Shown here: positions 52,495-59,586 of the stretch, piece after piece
How the letters are laid out: each line of letters starts with the position of its first letter
Position numbering within the stretch: the stretch's first letter is position 1
From: Myroides odoratus DSM 2801
GTDB lineage: Bacteria; Bacteroidota; Bacteroidia; Flavobacteriales; Flavobacteriaceae
Length of the DNA: 64,000 bases
Direction: 5' to 3'
NCBI RefSeq assembly: GCF_000243275.1
Contig: NZ_CM001437.1
Location: forward strand, 4,107,079 to 4,171,078
Notes under the pieces: model-generated
Databases searched by the model: none
Seen by the model: only the letters and a program-made list of their open reading frames with translations
Told to the model about the DNA's origin: nothing
Program-made: the position numbers and the translations under genes

Positions 52495-53007
52495 TTAATT
52501 TTTAGGCTTAGCTAAGTGTAACTGAAGAAAGCCTTGTTTTACTTTGTGGGTTACAAGTTCAAATGCAGTATTGGATGAATTATTCCAACCTAAAAAAACA
52601 CCTTCTCCTGTGAGTATTGGGCTTACATTTAAATAGAGGTCGGTGACTAAATCTTTTGCTATAAATGCATTGAATGTTCCTATCCCGCCACCAATTGCAA
52701 TTTCGTTTATTCCTTTTTCAGCCATATAAGCTATCGCTTGTTCTGGCGAATTCACATAAGTATACCCTTCAACCTCTTGAGGCGTATTGGATAGCACTAG
52801 GATTTCAATTCCCTTGAAAAGATCTTTAACTGCTTGTGGGAATTCTTGGAAATTTTGAAAAGTTTGCCTACCTATGACTAAATTTCCTACTTGATGGGCG
52901 AGTTTCAGGTAAAAAGCGAAGGCTTCTTCTGGCAATTGATGTGCAGGATTATCGGATACTAAGATTCTACCATTGATTGAAATATTGGCGATTAAGGTTA
53001 CTTTCAT
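52495..53007 (-). CDS. Dihydrofolate reductase-like (RibD C-terminal fold) protein
   Basis: 170 residues from ATG 53007 (MKVTLIANISINGRIL). The ATG at 53028 lies only 2 bp from the -7 box (53030-53037), so it cannot have a leader. Core of the RibD_C/DHFR fold: LVIGRQTFQNFQEFP, GIEILVLSNTPQEVEGYTYVNSPEQAIAYMAEKGINEIAIGGGIGTFNAF, VTDLYLNVSPILTGEGVF. Likely an NADPH-dependent reductase of unknown substrate. Divergent from an HxlR regulator. Confidence 0.85.
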   Translation of the reverse strand: MKVTLIANISINGRILVSDNPAHQLPEEAFAFYLKLAHQVGNLVIGRQTFQNFQEFPQAVKDLFKGIEILVLSNTPQEVEGYTYVNSPEQAIAYMAEKGINEIAIGGGIGTFNAFIAKDLVTDLYLNVSPILTGEGVFLGWNNSSNTAFELVTHKVKQGFLQLHLAKPKN

Positions 53008-53029
53008 TGTATAATTATTAGGTTCCATA

Positions 53030-53074
53030 CAAAAGTAAGATGCACTTCCTTTATCTTTGCTATGACTTACTTTG
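53030..53074. promoter_or_regulatory. Divergent promoters and inverted repeat between DHFR-like and HxlR genes
   Basis: Minus-strand -7 box TACTTTTG (53037-53030) and plus-strand box TATCTTTG (53052-53059). The pair CAAAAGTAAG (53030-53039) and CTTACTTTG (53066-53074) is an imperfect inverted repeat spanning both promoters, a probable HxlR site. Confidence 0.55.
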
Positions 53075-53092
53075 AGGATAGTAACTAACAGT

Positions 53093-53443
53093 ATGACAGC
53101 AATAAAAAACGATCAAGTACCCACAGAAACGATTTTGGCTTTACGAGATGCCTTGGAATTATTAAGTGGCAAATGGAAATTTTGTATTCTTCATCATCTT
53201 CATATGAAGGGAGAAATGAGGTTCAAAGACTTACAAGAAAAGGCGCAGGGAATCTCGCCTAAAGTCTTATCTAATGAGTTACAAGCATTGGAAGATAACC
53301 TGTTCATCACAAGAACAGTCAACAAGACCAAACCGATTACGGTCTCTTACCAACTGACCCCACATGTGCAAGAAAGCTATCCTGTACTAACTTCTCTTAT
53401 TGAATTTGGTTTGAAACACAGAGCAAAAATTAAGAATAAATAG
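53093..53443 (+). CDS. HxlR-family transcriptional regulator
   Basis: 116 residues from ATG 53093; the TTG at 53072 is too close to the promoter. Winged helix of the HxlR type: ALELLSGKWKFCILHHLHMKGEMRFKDLQEKAQGISPKVLSNELQALEDNLFITRTV and YQLTPHVQESYPVL. No Cys near the N-terminus of the domain for redox sensing apart from FCIL. It probably represses the divergent DHFR-like gene. Confidence 0.9.
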   Translation: MTAIKNDQVPTETILALRDALELLSGKWKFCILHHLHMKGEMRFKDLQEKAQGISPKVLSNELQALEDNLFITRTVNKTKPITVSYQLTPHVQESYPVLTSLIEFGLKHRAKIKNK

Positions 53444-53473
53444 AAAAACTCCGTATTCTCTTTTTGGAGAATC

Positions 53474-53854
53474 TTAATTACACTCTGGACAGATCCCTGA
53501 AATAGTAAAATTTACACTTTTGATTTTATACTTTTCAGGTAGGGTAAAAGAAGGCTCAACTGTTGTAATACAAGTTGTTGTCTGACAACGCTCGCAAGTA
53601 AAATGAAGGTGATTATGGTTGTGCTTTTCTAATGTACAATTTTGGCAAATAGCATATTTAATAACGCCTTCTACCGTAGCTATTTTATGAATAATTCCTT
53701 CTTCCGTTAAGCGATCCAATATTCTATAAACCGTAACTCTATCGCATACCCCATGTAGTATAGCGAGAATTTCCGCAGGGGATAAAGCGACCTCTGACGT
53801 TTCAATAAGCTTTAGTATCTCAGTCTTCGCTAGTGTATTTCTAGTTTGTTTCAT
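53474..53854 (-). CDS. Fur-family regulator (Zur/PerR-like)
   Basis: 126 residues. Winged helix LSPAEILAILHGVCDRVTVYRILDRLTEEGIIHKI with the family recognition helix, then CQNC, the metal-sensing His-rich HNHNHLHFTCERC and the structural ICPEC. Short for the family and lacking most of the N-terminal helix. The metal cannot be read from sequence; zinc is plausible. Two palindromes in the divergent gap (53869-53883, 53907-53921) are the likely sites. Confidence 0.88.
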   Translation of the reverse strand: MKQTRNTLAKTEILKLIETSEVALSPAEILAILHGVCDRVTVYRILDRLTEEGIIHKIATVEGVIKYAICQNCTLEKHNHNHLHFTCERCQTTTCITTVEPSFTLPEKYKIKSVNFTISGICPECN

Positions 53855-53868
53855 CGTTTAAATATTAA

Positions 53869-53883
53869 TGCAACATTGTTGCA
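53869..53883. promoter_or_regulatory. Fur-family box 1
   Basis: TGCAACATTGTTGCA, a perfect 6-bp-arm palindrome in the gap between the Fur-family gene and the TrxR-like gene. Confidence 0.65.
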
Positions 53884-53906
53884 GTTACAAATTTAATCAT
53901 TATTAT

Positions 53907-53921
53907 TGCAACTCAATTGCA
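53907..53921. promoter_or_regulatory. Fur-family box 2
   Basis: TGCAACTCAATTGCA. The same TGCAA-N5-TTGCA pattern, 38 bp centre to centre from box 1 and 18 bp before the TrxR-like ATG. Confidence 0.65.
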
Positions 53922-53939
53922 TTAATAAAATTAAAAAAC

Positions 53940-54848
53940 ATGACGTACATAGAGAAATATGATGTGATCATTGTGGGAGGAAGTTATGCTGGACTTTCAG
54001 CAGCGATGGCATTAGGGCGTTTATTAAAATCTGTTTTGCTCATTGATAGCGGTTTGCCTTGTAATAGACAAACACCTTATTCGCATAATTTCATTACCCA
54101 AGATGGACAAACACCTGCGGCAATTTCAACTACAGCAAGAGAACAAGTATTGGCGTACAAAACGGTGTCTTTTCACCAAGGATTAGCACTTTCAGGTCGA
54201 CAGACACCCGAAGGATTTGAAATTACAACTGCAACGCAGGACGTTTTTAGCAGTAAGAAGCTGATTTTTGCTACAGGGATTAAAGATAAGTTACCTGCCA
54301 TAACAGGGCTATCAGCGTGTTGGGGAATTTCTGTTATTCATTGTCCGTATTGTCATGGCTATGAGTTTCAAAACAAACGAACAGCTATTTTAGCGCATTC
54401 CGATAAAGCCCTACATTTGGCTTCTTTGGTGAAGAACTTAACTCCAAATATTACAATCGCCACTCATGGAGGAACTGCCTTTACGCACGAACAACGAATT
54501 AAACTGGAACAAAATAATATTGCGATTATAGAAGAGGAAGTGATTGCTATAGCACATGATAATGGTTATGTGCAATCGATAGTCTTTCAAGATCATTCAA
54601 AACTAGCTGTCGAAGCAGTTTACGCAGCAGTGCCCTTTGAGCAACATTGTAGTATTCCGTTTGATTTAGGTTGTGAACAAACTGAATCGGGACACATCAA
54701 AGTAGATGCTTTTCAAAAAACAACAATAGAAGGTGTCTATGCTTGTGGAGATAATACAACTTTGTTCAGATCAGTCTCTGCAGCTGTTGCTAGTGGATCA
54801 ATGGCTGGAGCGATGGTTGTAAAAGAGCTTACTGATGCGTTATTTTAA
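53940..54848 (+). CDS. Thioredoxin reductase-like FAD/NAD(P) oxidoreductase
   Basis: 302 residues from ATG 53940 (MTYIEKYDVIIVGGSYAGLSAAMALGR, FAD site). The longer reading starts inside the operator boxes. Disulfide motif HCPYCHGYEF (C135, C138) in the TrxB position but CPYC instead of CATC; second FAD motif VYACGDNTTLFRSVSAAVASGSMAG. The NADPH-binding motif in the middle (TAILAHSDKALHLASLV) lacks the classical GxGxxA, so the partner nucleotide is uncertain. Divergent from a Fur-family regulator, probably metal- or redox-controlled. Confidence 0.85.
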   Translation: MTYIEKYDVIIVGGSYAGLSAAMALGRLLKSVLLIDSGLPCNRQTPYSHNFITQDGQTPAAISTTAREQVLAYKTVSFHQGLALSGRQTPEGFEITTATQDVFSSKKLIFATGIKDKLPAITGLSACWGISVIHCPYCHGYEFQNKRTAILAHSDKALHLASLVKNLTPNITIATHGGTAFTHEQRIKLEQNNIAIIEEEVIAIAHDNGYVQSIVFQDHSKLAVEAVYAAVPFEQHCSIPFDLGCEQTESGHIKVDAFQKTTIEGVYACGDNTTLFRSVSAAVASGSMAGAMVVKELTDALF

Positions 54849-54906
54849 AGTAAAAGACCATTCCTAGGAATGGTTTTATTCCGTTTTTATAAATAGGCAT
54901 ATATAC

Positions 54907-55407
54907 CTAACTGCTTGGTTTTAATCCTTTTTCATAACAGTTAAATACCCCTTTTCTAAACTGTACGGTACCAACAAATGCGTATCCTTTTTTGAGATAC
55001 ACAGCATTAGCTGTATTATTTAAAGCATAAGCATCAAAGCGAATAGAAGCATAGTTATTTTCTGTTGCATATTGTTCTGCATATTGAATCATCTGGCTAG
55101 ATATCCCTTTCCCTTGAGCTATAGGTTTTACAAAAAGACGATGGATTACAATAAAAGGCATAGGGGTACTCCAATTTAAATCATTATACTCTATATCATA
55201 TTCTTGATTTAAGACCATATAAGCCAAAACCTCTCCATTTTCACTGTAGATATAGGCTTGTTTTTTATTTAAATCTTCCTGTATCGTCTTTTCATTTGGA
55301 TAATGCTCATCCCATTGATCAATCCCTTTGGAAAACATATCTTTTTTCACTTGATGGAGTACTTTAACTATTTGATTTACATCACTGGCTGCTACTTGTC
55401 GTATCAT
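54907..55407 (-). CDS. GNAT acetyltransferase
   Basis: 166 residues. GNAT core: MIRQVAASDVNQIVKVLHQVKKDMFSKGIDQWDEHYPNEKTI, YSENGEVLAYMVLNQEYDIEY, VIHRLFVKPIAQGKGISSQMIQYAEQYA with Q-x-x-G-x-x (QGKGIS), and IRFDAYALNNTANAVYLKKGYAFVG. Unknown substrate. Single gene. Confidence 0.88.
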   Translation of the reverse strand: MIRQVAASDVNQIVKVLHQVKKDMFSKGIDQWDEHYPNEKTIQEDLNKKQAYIYSENGEVLAYMVLNQEYDIEYNDLNWSTPMPFIVIHRLFVKPIAQGKGISSQMIQYAEQYATENNYASIRFDAYALNNTANAVYLKKGYAFVGTVQFRKGVFNCYEKGLKPSS

Positions 55408-55828
55408 AAATTATTTTTCTCTTTTTACGAAGGTAGTTAAATAGGAATAACCCTCATTTTATTCTTCTATTTTTTTATTTAAAAACCATTGATACTCAAC
55501 TCTACTACCCGTTTTTAAAGAAGAAAACTAGCTCCCGAATTATTTTTTTGCGTAGAATATACGCCCAATAGCTAGTACACTTGACAACACATAGAGTAGG
55601 GTTGTTATAATACACAGCACCTGTAAAAAGCAGAACAATTATCGTATTAAGCGCTTGTAAACTTTAGTTAGCTCTTTGTATTTTTCCTTGCTCATCCACC
55701 TTCACAACCGTAGAAAGTAAATTAATACACGAAGATGTATCTCAAAATATAGGTACAAAAATTGACGTAATAACAAGGGATTAAATGTATGTAACAATGC
55801 TGAAACTTATATTTCGATAAGGAGTTTT
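55408..55828. other. Intergenic region with possible decayed coding sequence on the minus strand
   Basis: Around 55530-55750 the minus strand reads as broken protein pieces in different frames: DTSSCINLLSTVVKVDEQGK, then KELTKVYKRLIR in a shifted frame, then a hydrophobic LLYVLSSVLAIGRIFYAKK. None has a full-length ORF. This suggests an old, degraded gene, but it may be chance in AT-rich DNA. Confidence 0.3.
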
Positions 55829-55858
55829 AAAAAAAGCACCCCAATGGATGCTTTTTTT
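55829..55858 (-). terminator. Terminator of the small exported protein gene (family B, member 2)
   Basis: aaaaaaagc / gcttttttt stem with a short loop, U-tract on the minus strand. Confidence 0.7.
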
Positions 55859-55866
55859 AGTCGATA

Positions 55867-56178
55867 TTATATAAACTCTTGATTAAGAATTTTTACATAT
55901 ATGGGAAAATAACCATACTCACAAATATAATCTTGTACCATTTGAATAATTGCTTTCGATCCCATTGAACTTATGTTTTTCCCACAAATTTCAAGAGAAT
56001 ATATTGCATGGGGTAAATCGCCCAAACCCGTAGATGTATAAACTTTAAGAGGGCATTCAGGTTCAAAATAAAATGCATAATAACACAGTTCTGGTCTACC
56101 TTCTTCAGGAGGCTTGGGACCTTGAGCAAAAGCGCCGATTGATAACATAAATGCTACTACTAAAAATAAATTTTTCAT
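55867..56178 (-). CDS. Small exported protein (family B, member 2)
   Basis: 103 residues. Signal peptide MKNLFLVVAFMLSIGAFAQ, nearly identical to that of 45487-45813. The mature start is Pro-rich (GPKPPEEGRPE), followed by LCYYAFYFEPECPLKV, YSLEICGKNISSM and QDYICEYGYFPIYVKIL. Four Cys in the mature protein against two in member 1. Family signature as given for member 1. Both leaders carry AATTAACAAA about 70-80 bp before the start. Function unknown. Confidence 0.6.
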   Translation of the reverse strand: MKNLFLVVAFMLSIGAFAQGPKPPEEGRPELCYYAFYFEPECPLKVYTSTGLGDLPHAIYSLEICGKNISSMGSKAIIQMVQDYICEYGYFPIYVKILNQEFI

Positions 56179-56533
56179 ACTAAATAGTTTAAAGTTGATT
56201 ATCTTAAATATAAAGTATATTAATGCAGATAAAAACTAAATCGCTGAAAATTAACAAAATAGGCAGTTTAACTACACAACATTTGATTCATTCATTTTTT
56301 ACCCTACTTGCCCCTTTAATATAAAATAAAGAAATCCCTAACTCGCTATATCAACCAGTTAGGGATTTTAAGCTATGTAAAATCAAATGTATTTTGATTC
56401 TTTTTATTTTTTATAGCTTAAAACAATACCTATTTTCTCATCTCTTGTAATGAGGTCCATCATATGCAATATATGGTCCGGAGAATCTATGCTAATTTTA
56501 TCATCAGCCAAAAATATTTCTCTACTATGGAGC
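56179..56533. other. Intergenic region, about 355 bp, with a hairpin
   Basis: The stem aaatccctaac (56332-56342) / gttagggattt (56358-56368) looks like a terminator. A 43-codon minus-strand frame (stop at 56404-56406, ending MMDLITRDEKIGIVLSYKK) overlaps the end of the next gene, without a good start codon. Confidence 0.4.
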
Positions 56534-57430
56534 TTAACGCTCCATTTTATTGCGATACTCCGTTGGGGTACATTTTAAAAATTGTTTAAAATACTTGGTA
56601 AACGTACCTCTTGAGTTAAAACCACAATCCTCAGCAATCACTTCAATTTTGTGATTCGGTTTTTCTTTCATTCGCTTTGTCGCTTGTTGAATTCTATAAA
56701 AAGCGACTAAATTATAGTAGTTGGTATTCAATTCATTGTTTATTTTCTTTGATATTTCATGCACTGGAACCCCAATTTCCTGACTTAAAGTATCAATATT
56801 AAAGCTTGGATTTAGGTACACTTGTGTACTCGTTTCAAAAAAGTGAAGGATTTGTTTTGTTATCTCTGAATATTCTTTTTCTTTAATGAAATCAATCATC
56901 AGTGTTTGGAATAGATTGTGTTTTAGATAATGAATCAAAGTTAATACAGAATAGACGAGCATGTAAATCTGGATTAAAATAGAGGTAAATTCCAGAAACG
57001 GATTTACTTCACTTAACCCATACTGTACATTTATTAATACATTGATAAGCACTAAAAATAGCGTAGCAATAGAAGTATGGTGCAAATATAAATGAATGGG
57101 TTGATAGCGATATTGATTGATATTACTGGGTTTTAGGAAGTAGAGGATACCTAGTAAGGTAAGACCAAAAGAAATGAGATAATAGGCATTGCTCGTGATA
57201 AAATCCTGTTTGAATAACAGAATCGTACTAGCTTCTAAAGCAATTAAAAGAAAATAAAATCTATAACTACTAATATTAATGAGTATTAGAATAAGTTGCA
57301 CGATAAGGTAAAAATAAACATCCGCATAAGAGTACTTCATGTTTATACTTAGCTTAATCCCGATTAAAAGTATAATGAGACATAAGAAAAGTTTCTTCTT
57401 TAAGGAGGTGTTAGCTTTGGTATTTAACAT
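56534..57430 (-). CDS. Membrane-anchored AraC-type regulator
   Basis: 298 residues. The N-terminal ~175 residues carry about six to seven membrane helices (LFLCLIILLIGIKLSINM, YLIVQLILILINI, FYFLLIALEASTILL, YLISFGLTLLGILYFL and others). The C-terminal ~110 residues are an AraC DNA-binding domain (FNIDTLSQEIGVPVHEISKKINNELNTNYYNLVAFYRIQQ, IEVIAEDCGFNSRGTFTKYFKQFLKCTPTEYR). Signal sensing in the membrane with direct DNA binding is implied. Divergent from another protein of the same type. Confidence 0.85.
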   Translation of the reverse strand: MLNTKANTSLKKKLFLCLIILLIGIKLSINMKYSYADVYFYLIVQLILILINISSYRFYFLLIALEASTILLFKQDFITSNAYYLISFGLTLLGILYFLKPSNINQYRYQPIHLYLHHTSIATLFLVLINVLINVQYGLSEVNPFLEFTSILIQIYMLVYSVLTLIHYLKHNLFQTLMIDFIKEKEYSEITKQILHFFETSTQVYLNPSFNIDTLSQEIGVPVHEISKKINNELNTNYYNLVAFYRIQQATKRMKEKPNHKIEVIAEDCGFNSRGTFTKYFKQFLKCTPTEYRNKMER

Positions 57431-57602
57431 TTTTTTTATTTAAAGATAAGGCTTTAAATAAATATGAATATCCTTTTAGTATACCAATATTCATAAAAAG
57501 TCGGATTTTGCGATTTTATTATTGAATAAGTCCGAAAATTTATTAAATTTGATATTGTATTAATATAATTTTAGTGTTAAACATCTTGTCTTTGCTTAAT
57601 TT

Positions 57603-58811
57603 ATGTTTAATTCTTTACAAATTATAGATATGTATATTCTAATCACATTACTTGTTATTCTTATTCTACTAGCTGGAATTCAAGAATATAGACGTTATAC
57701 AAAAGCTGAAAATTCACTTATTGATTATGATGCTTTTCGACTTTTAAGTATATTGAGTTATTTGATTCTAATTCAGATCTTACTCGTACTAGGACAATTT
57801 TTAATGGCTAAAAATTTTGAAGTTCACCCGTTATGGATCTCTATCTTCATTTTCTATGGACCACATGTATTTTTATTACTCTCCTATTATCGATATAAGG
57901 AAAAACAGCCACTATTCAGAAATTATTTTAAAGATTACTATTATCTCGCTATTTCATTTTTTACGGTCTTTATTTGTATCTTTTTTCTATCAGAGGGGAA
58001 TATCGCTATGGATCAAAATACGCTACATTATTTTTTGTACGTATTCATTATTGTCTACCTCTTATTTTATGCAATCAAAAGCTTTTTTATTCTCAAAGAG
58101 GAAAACAATCTATTGAATCAAGCCCCTTTAGAAAATTTTAAACTGATTAAATTTCTATCTTATTTAATTAGTTTTCTGATTATTTTTTCTAGTATCACCG
58201 TTATTTCTCTCGTGTATAATAATGATCCTATCGTGTTTTTTATCGCTATACTACTTAGTTTAATCTGCTTTTATTTTACAGTGCTTTTACTTCGGTATCG
58301 CGTTTCAACTTCCTTTTTTTTCCAATACGAAGCAAACGGTAGGGGATTAGATTACAATGAAGTTGAACTTGCACTCCATTTAGTAAAAGCTGAAGAAGCA
58401 AATAAGCCAGAAGAGGAGAATAAAGATCCATATGATGGAAAATATGAGAAAGTCAAATTAAGCGATGAAACATTAGCTCAAATTGATATCAAGGTAAGAC
58501 AAGTAATCTTAAAGGAAAAAGCGTATTTAAATGCAGATTTCAAGATTAGTGAATTGGCACATAAAACCAAAATTTCACGTTATTATTTAGCTCAGTATTT
58601 TACCTATATTCACCAAATGAGTTTTAGAGAGTATATCAATTCACTTAGAATTAATGTAATCTTAGAAACGATTAACAGTCATGAAGATAAAAAGCAATTT
58701 ACAGCAAATGAACTATTTTATCAAAGTGCCTTTAACTCCAAAGCTTCTTTCTTTAAGAGTTTTAAACAGGTTACAGGGATGACGCCTTTTGAGTACATCA
58801 AACTGATCTAG
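57603..58811 (+). CDS. Membrane-anchored AraC-type regulator
   Basis: 402 residues. About seven to eight membrane helices in the first ~245 residues (MYILITLLVILILLAGIQEY, LLSILSYLILIQILLVLGQF, ISIFIFYGPHVFLLLSYYRY, SFLIIFSSITVISLVY and others), a charged linker (KAEEANKPEEENKDPYDGKYE) and a C-terminal AraC domain (DFKISELAHKTKISRYYLAQYFTYIHQMSFREYINSLRI, ELFYQSAFNSKASFFKSFKQVTGMTPFEYIK). Divergent from the gene at 56534-57430 across about 170 bp. Confidence 0.85.
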   Translation: MFNSLQIIDMYILITLLVILILLAGIQEYRRYTKAENSLIDYDAFRLLSILSYLILIQILLVLGQFLMAKNFEVHPLWISIFIFYGPHVFLLLSYYRYKEKQPLFRNYFKDYYYLAISFFTVFICIFFLSEGNIAMDQNTLHYFLYVFIIVYLLFYAIKSFFILKEENNLLNQAPLENFKLIKFLSYLISFLIIFSSITVISLVYNNDPIVFFIAILLSLICFYFTVLLLRYRVSTSFFFQYEANGRGLDYNEVELALHLVKAEEANKPEEENKDPYDGKYEKVKLSDETLAQIDIKVRQVILKEKAYLNADFKISELAHKTKISRYYLAQYFTYIHQMSFREYINSLRINVILETINSHEDKKQFTANELFYQSAFNSKASFFKSFKQVTGMTPFEYIKLI

Positions 58812-58843
58812 TTTGTTTTACATACAACTTTACTACTATTAGT

Positions 58844-58877
58844 AAAAGCCACTATAGTTTAACTGTAGTGGCTTTTT
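58844..58877 (+). terminator. Terminator after the membrane AraC gene
   Basis: Stem aaaagccacta / tagtggctttt with six T. Confidence 0.85.
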
Positions 58878-59497
58878 TAATAGTATAATTTAGTTCTGGT
58901 ACTTTTCTTATATACAAAAAAGTCAAGAGCGAACTTCTAGTAGCGATTCTTATCCTTTTAAAGTTAGATAACGCTGGTAGAAATTGATCTTTTGTTTCAT
59001 TTTCAGTATTGCACCTCATTATAATTAAAAAAACATTTCATTCTATAGAGAAAAAATATTCAAATACAAAATGCTGTTTTACACTACTTTACAAGTTCAT
59101 TTTTGTTAGGATACGTTTATTTTTTTGTCCTCTTAGCTTAAACGTACTCGATTATAACAAAATAATACCTATCCTTTTGACTTTATGATGAGTTTTGATT
59201 TAAGCATAAGACAGATAGTAAAACAACTAGTATTAAACGGTAAAATAAGTAGGTTCATTTTTTTAATTGTTGGAAAAAGGAAGAGTAAAAAAGACAAGTC
59301 AAAAACACATTCTATCCTTTCTTTTATTTCGTAAAAAAAAGGCTTAACGATGAAATTTTAAGTCCACAAGGAGAATATGAAAGGAAAGAGAATCTACAAT
59401 TAAATTAAAATGAATGCATATTTTAAAGAAGTATTCCAAAAGGATACTAGGCGGTATTTAATTGTTAGCCGATAAAACAAAGCAACAGCGGCTATTT
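58878..59497. other. Intergenic region, about 620 bp
   Basis: AT-rich, no gene recognised. The longest notable frame is a basic 49-codon ORF from 59186 (MMSFDLSIRQIVKQLVLNGK), without a convincing start site or family resemblance. Confidence 0.4.
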
Positions 59498-59529
59498 TAG
59501 TTTTGTTAAGTTGTTCGTAGGAATAACAA
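59498..59529 (+). promoter_or_regulatory. Promoter and inverted repeat of the ompA-type gene
   Basis: -7 box TAGTTTTG (59498-59505) and inverted repeat TTGTTA (59503-59508) / TAACAA (59524-59529). The same layout is found at 62874-62905 before the surface-protein gene, with the box 82 bp upstream of each ATG. Confidence 0.7.
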
Positions 59530-59586
59530 AAATAGACTCAATTTAAAGCAAATACTTTGAAATTCGTTGGTATAAATGGACAGATT

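Noticed and set aside
56404..56533. 43-codon minus-strand frame ending MMDLITRDEKIGIVLSYKK
   Set aside because: Protein-like look, but no good start codon and it overlaps the end of the AraC-type gene in another frame.
59186..59335. Small basic ORF (MMSFDLSIRQIVKQLVLNGK...), 49 codons
   Set aside because: No ribosome site, no family resemblance, AT-driven amino-acid content; could be chance.
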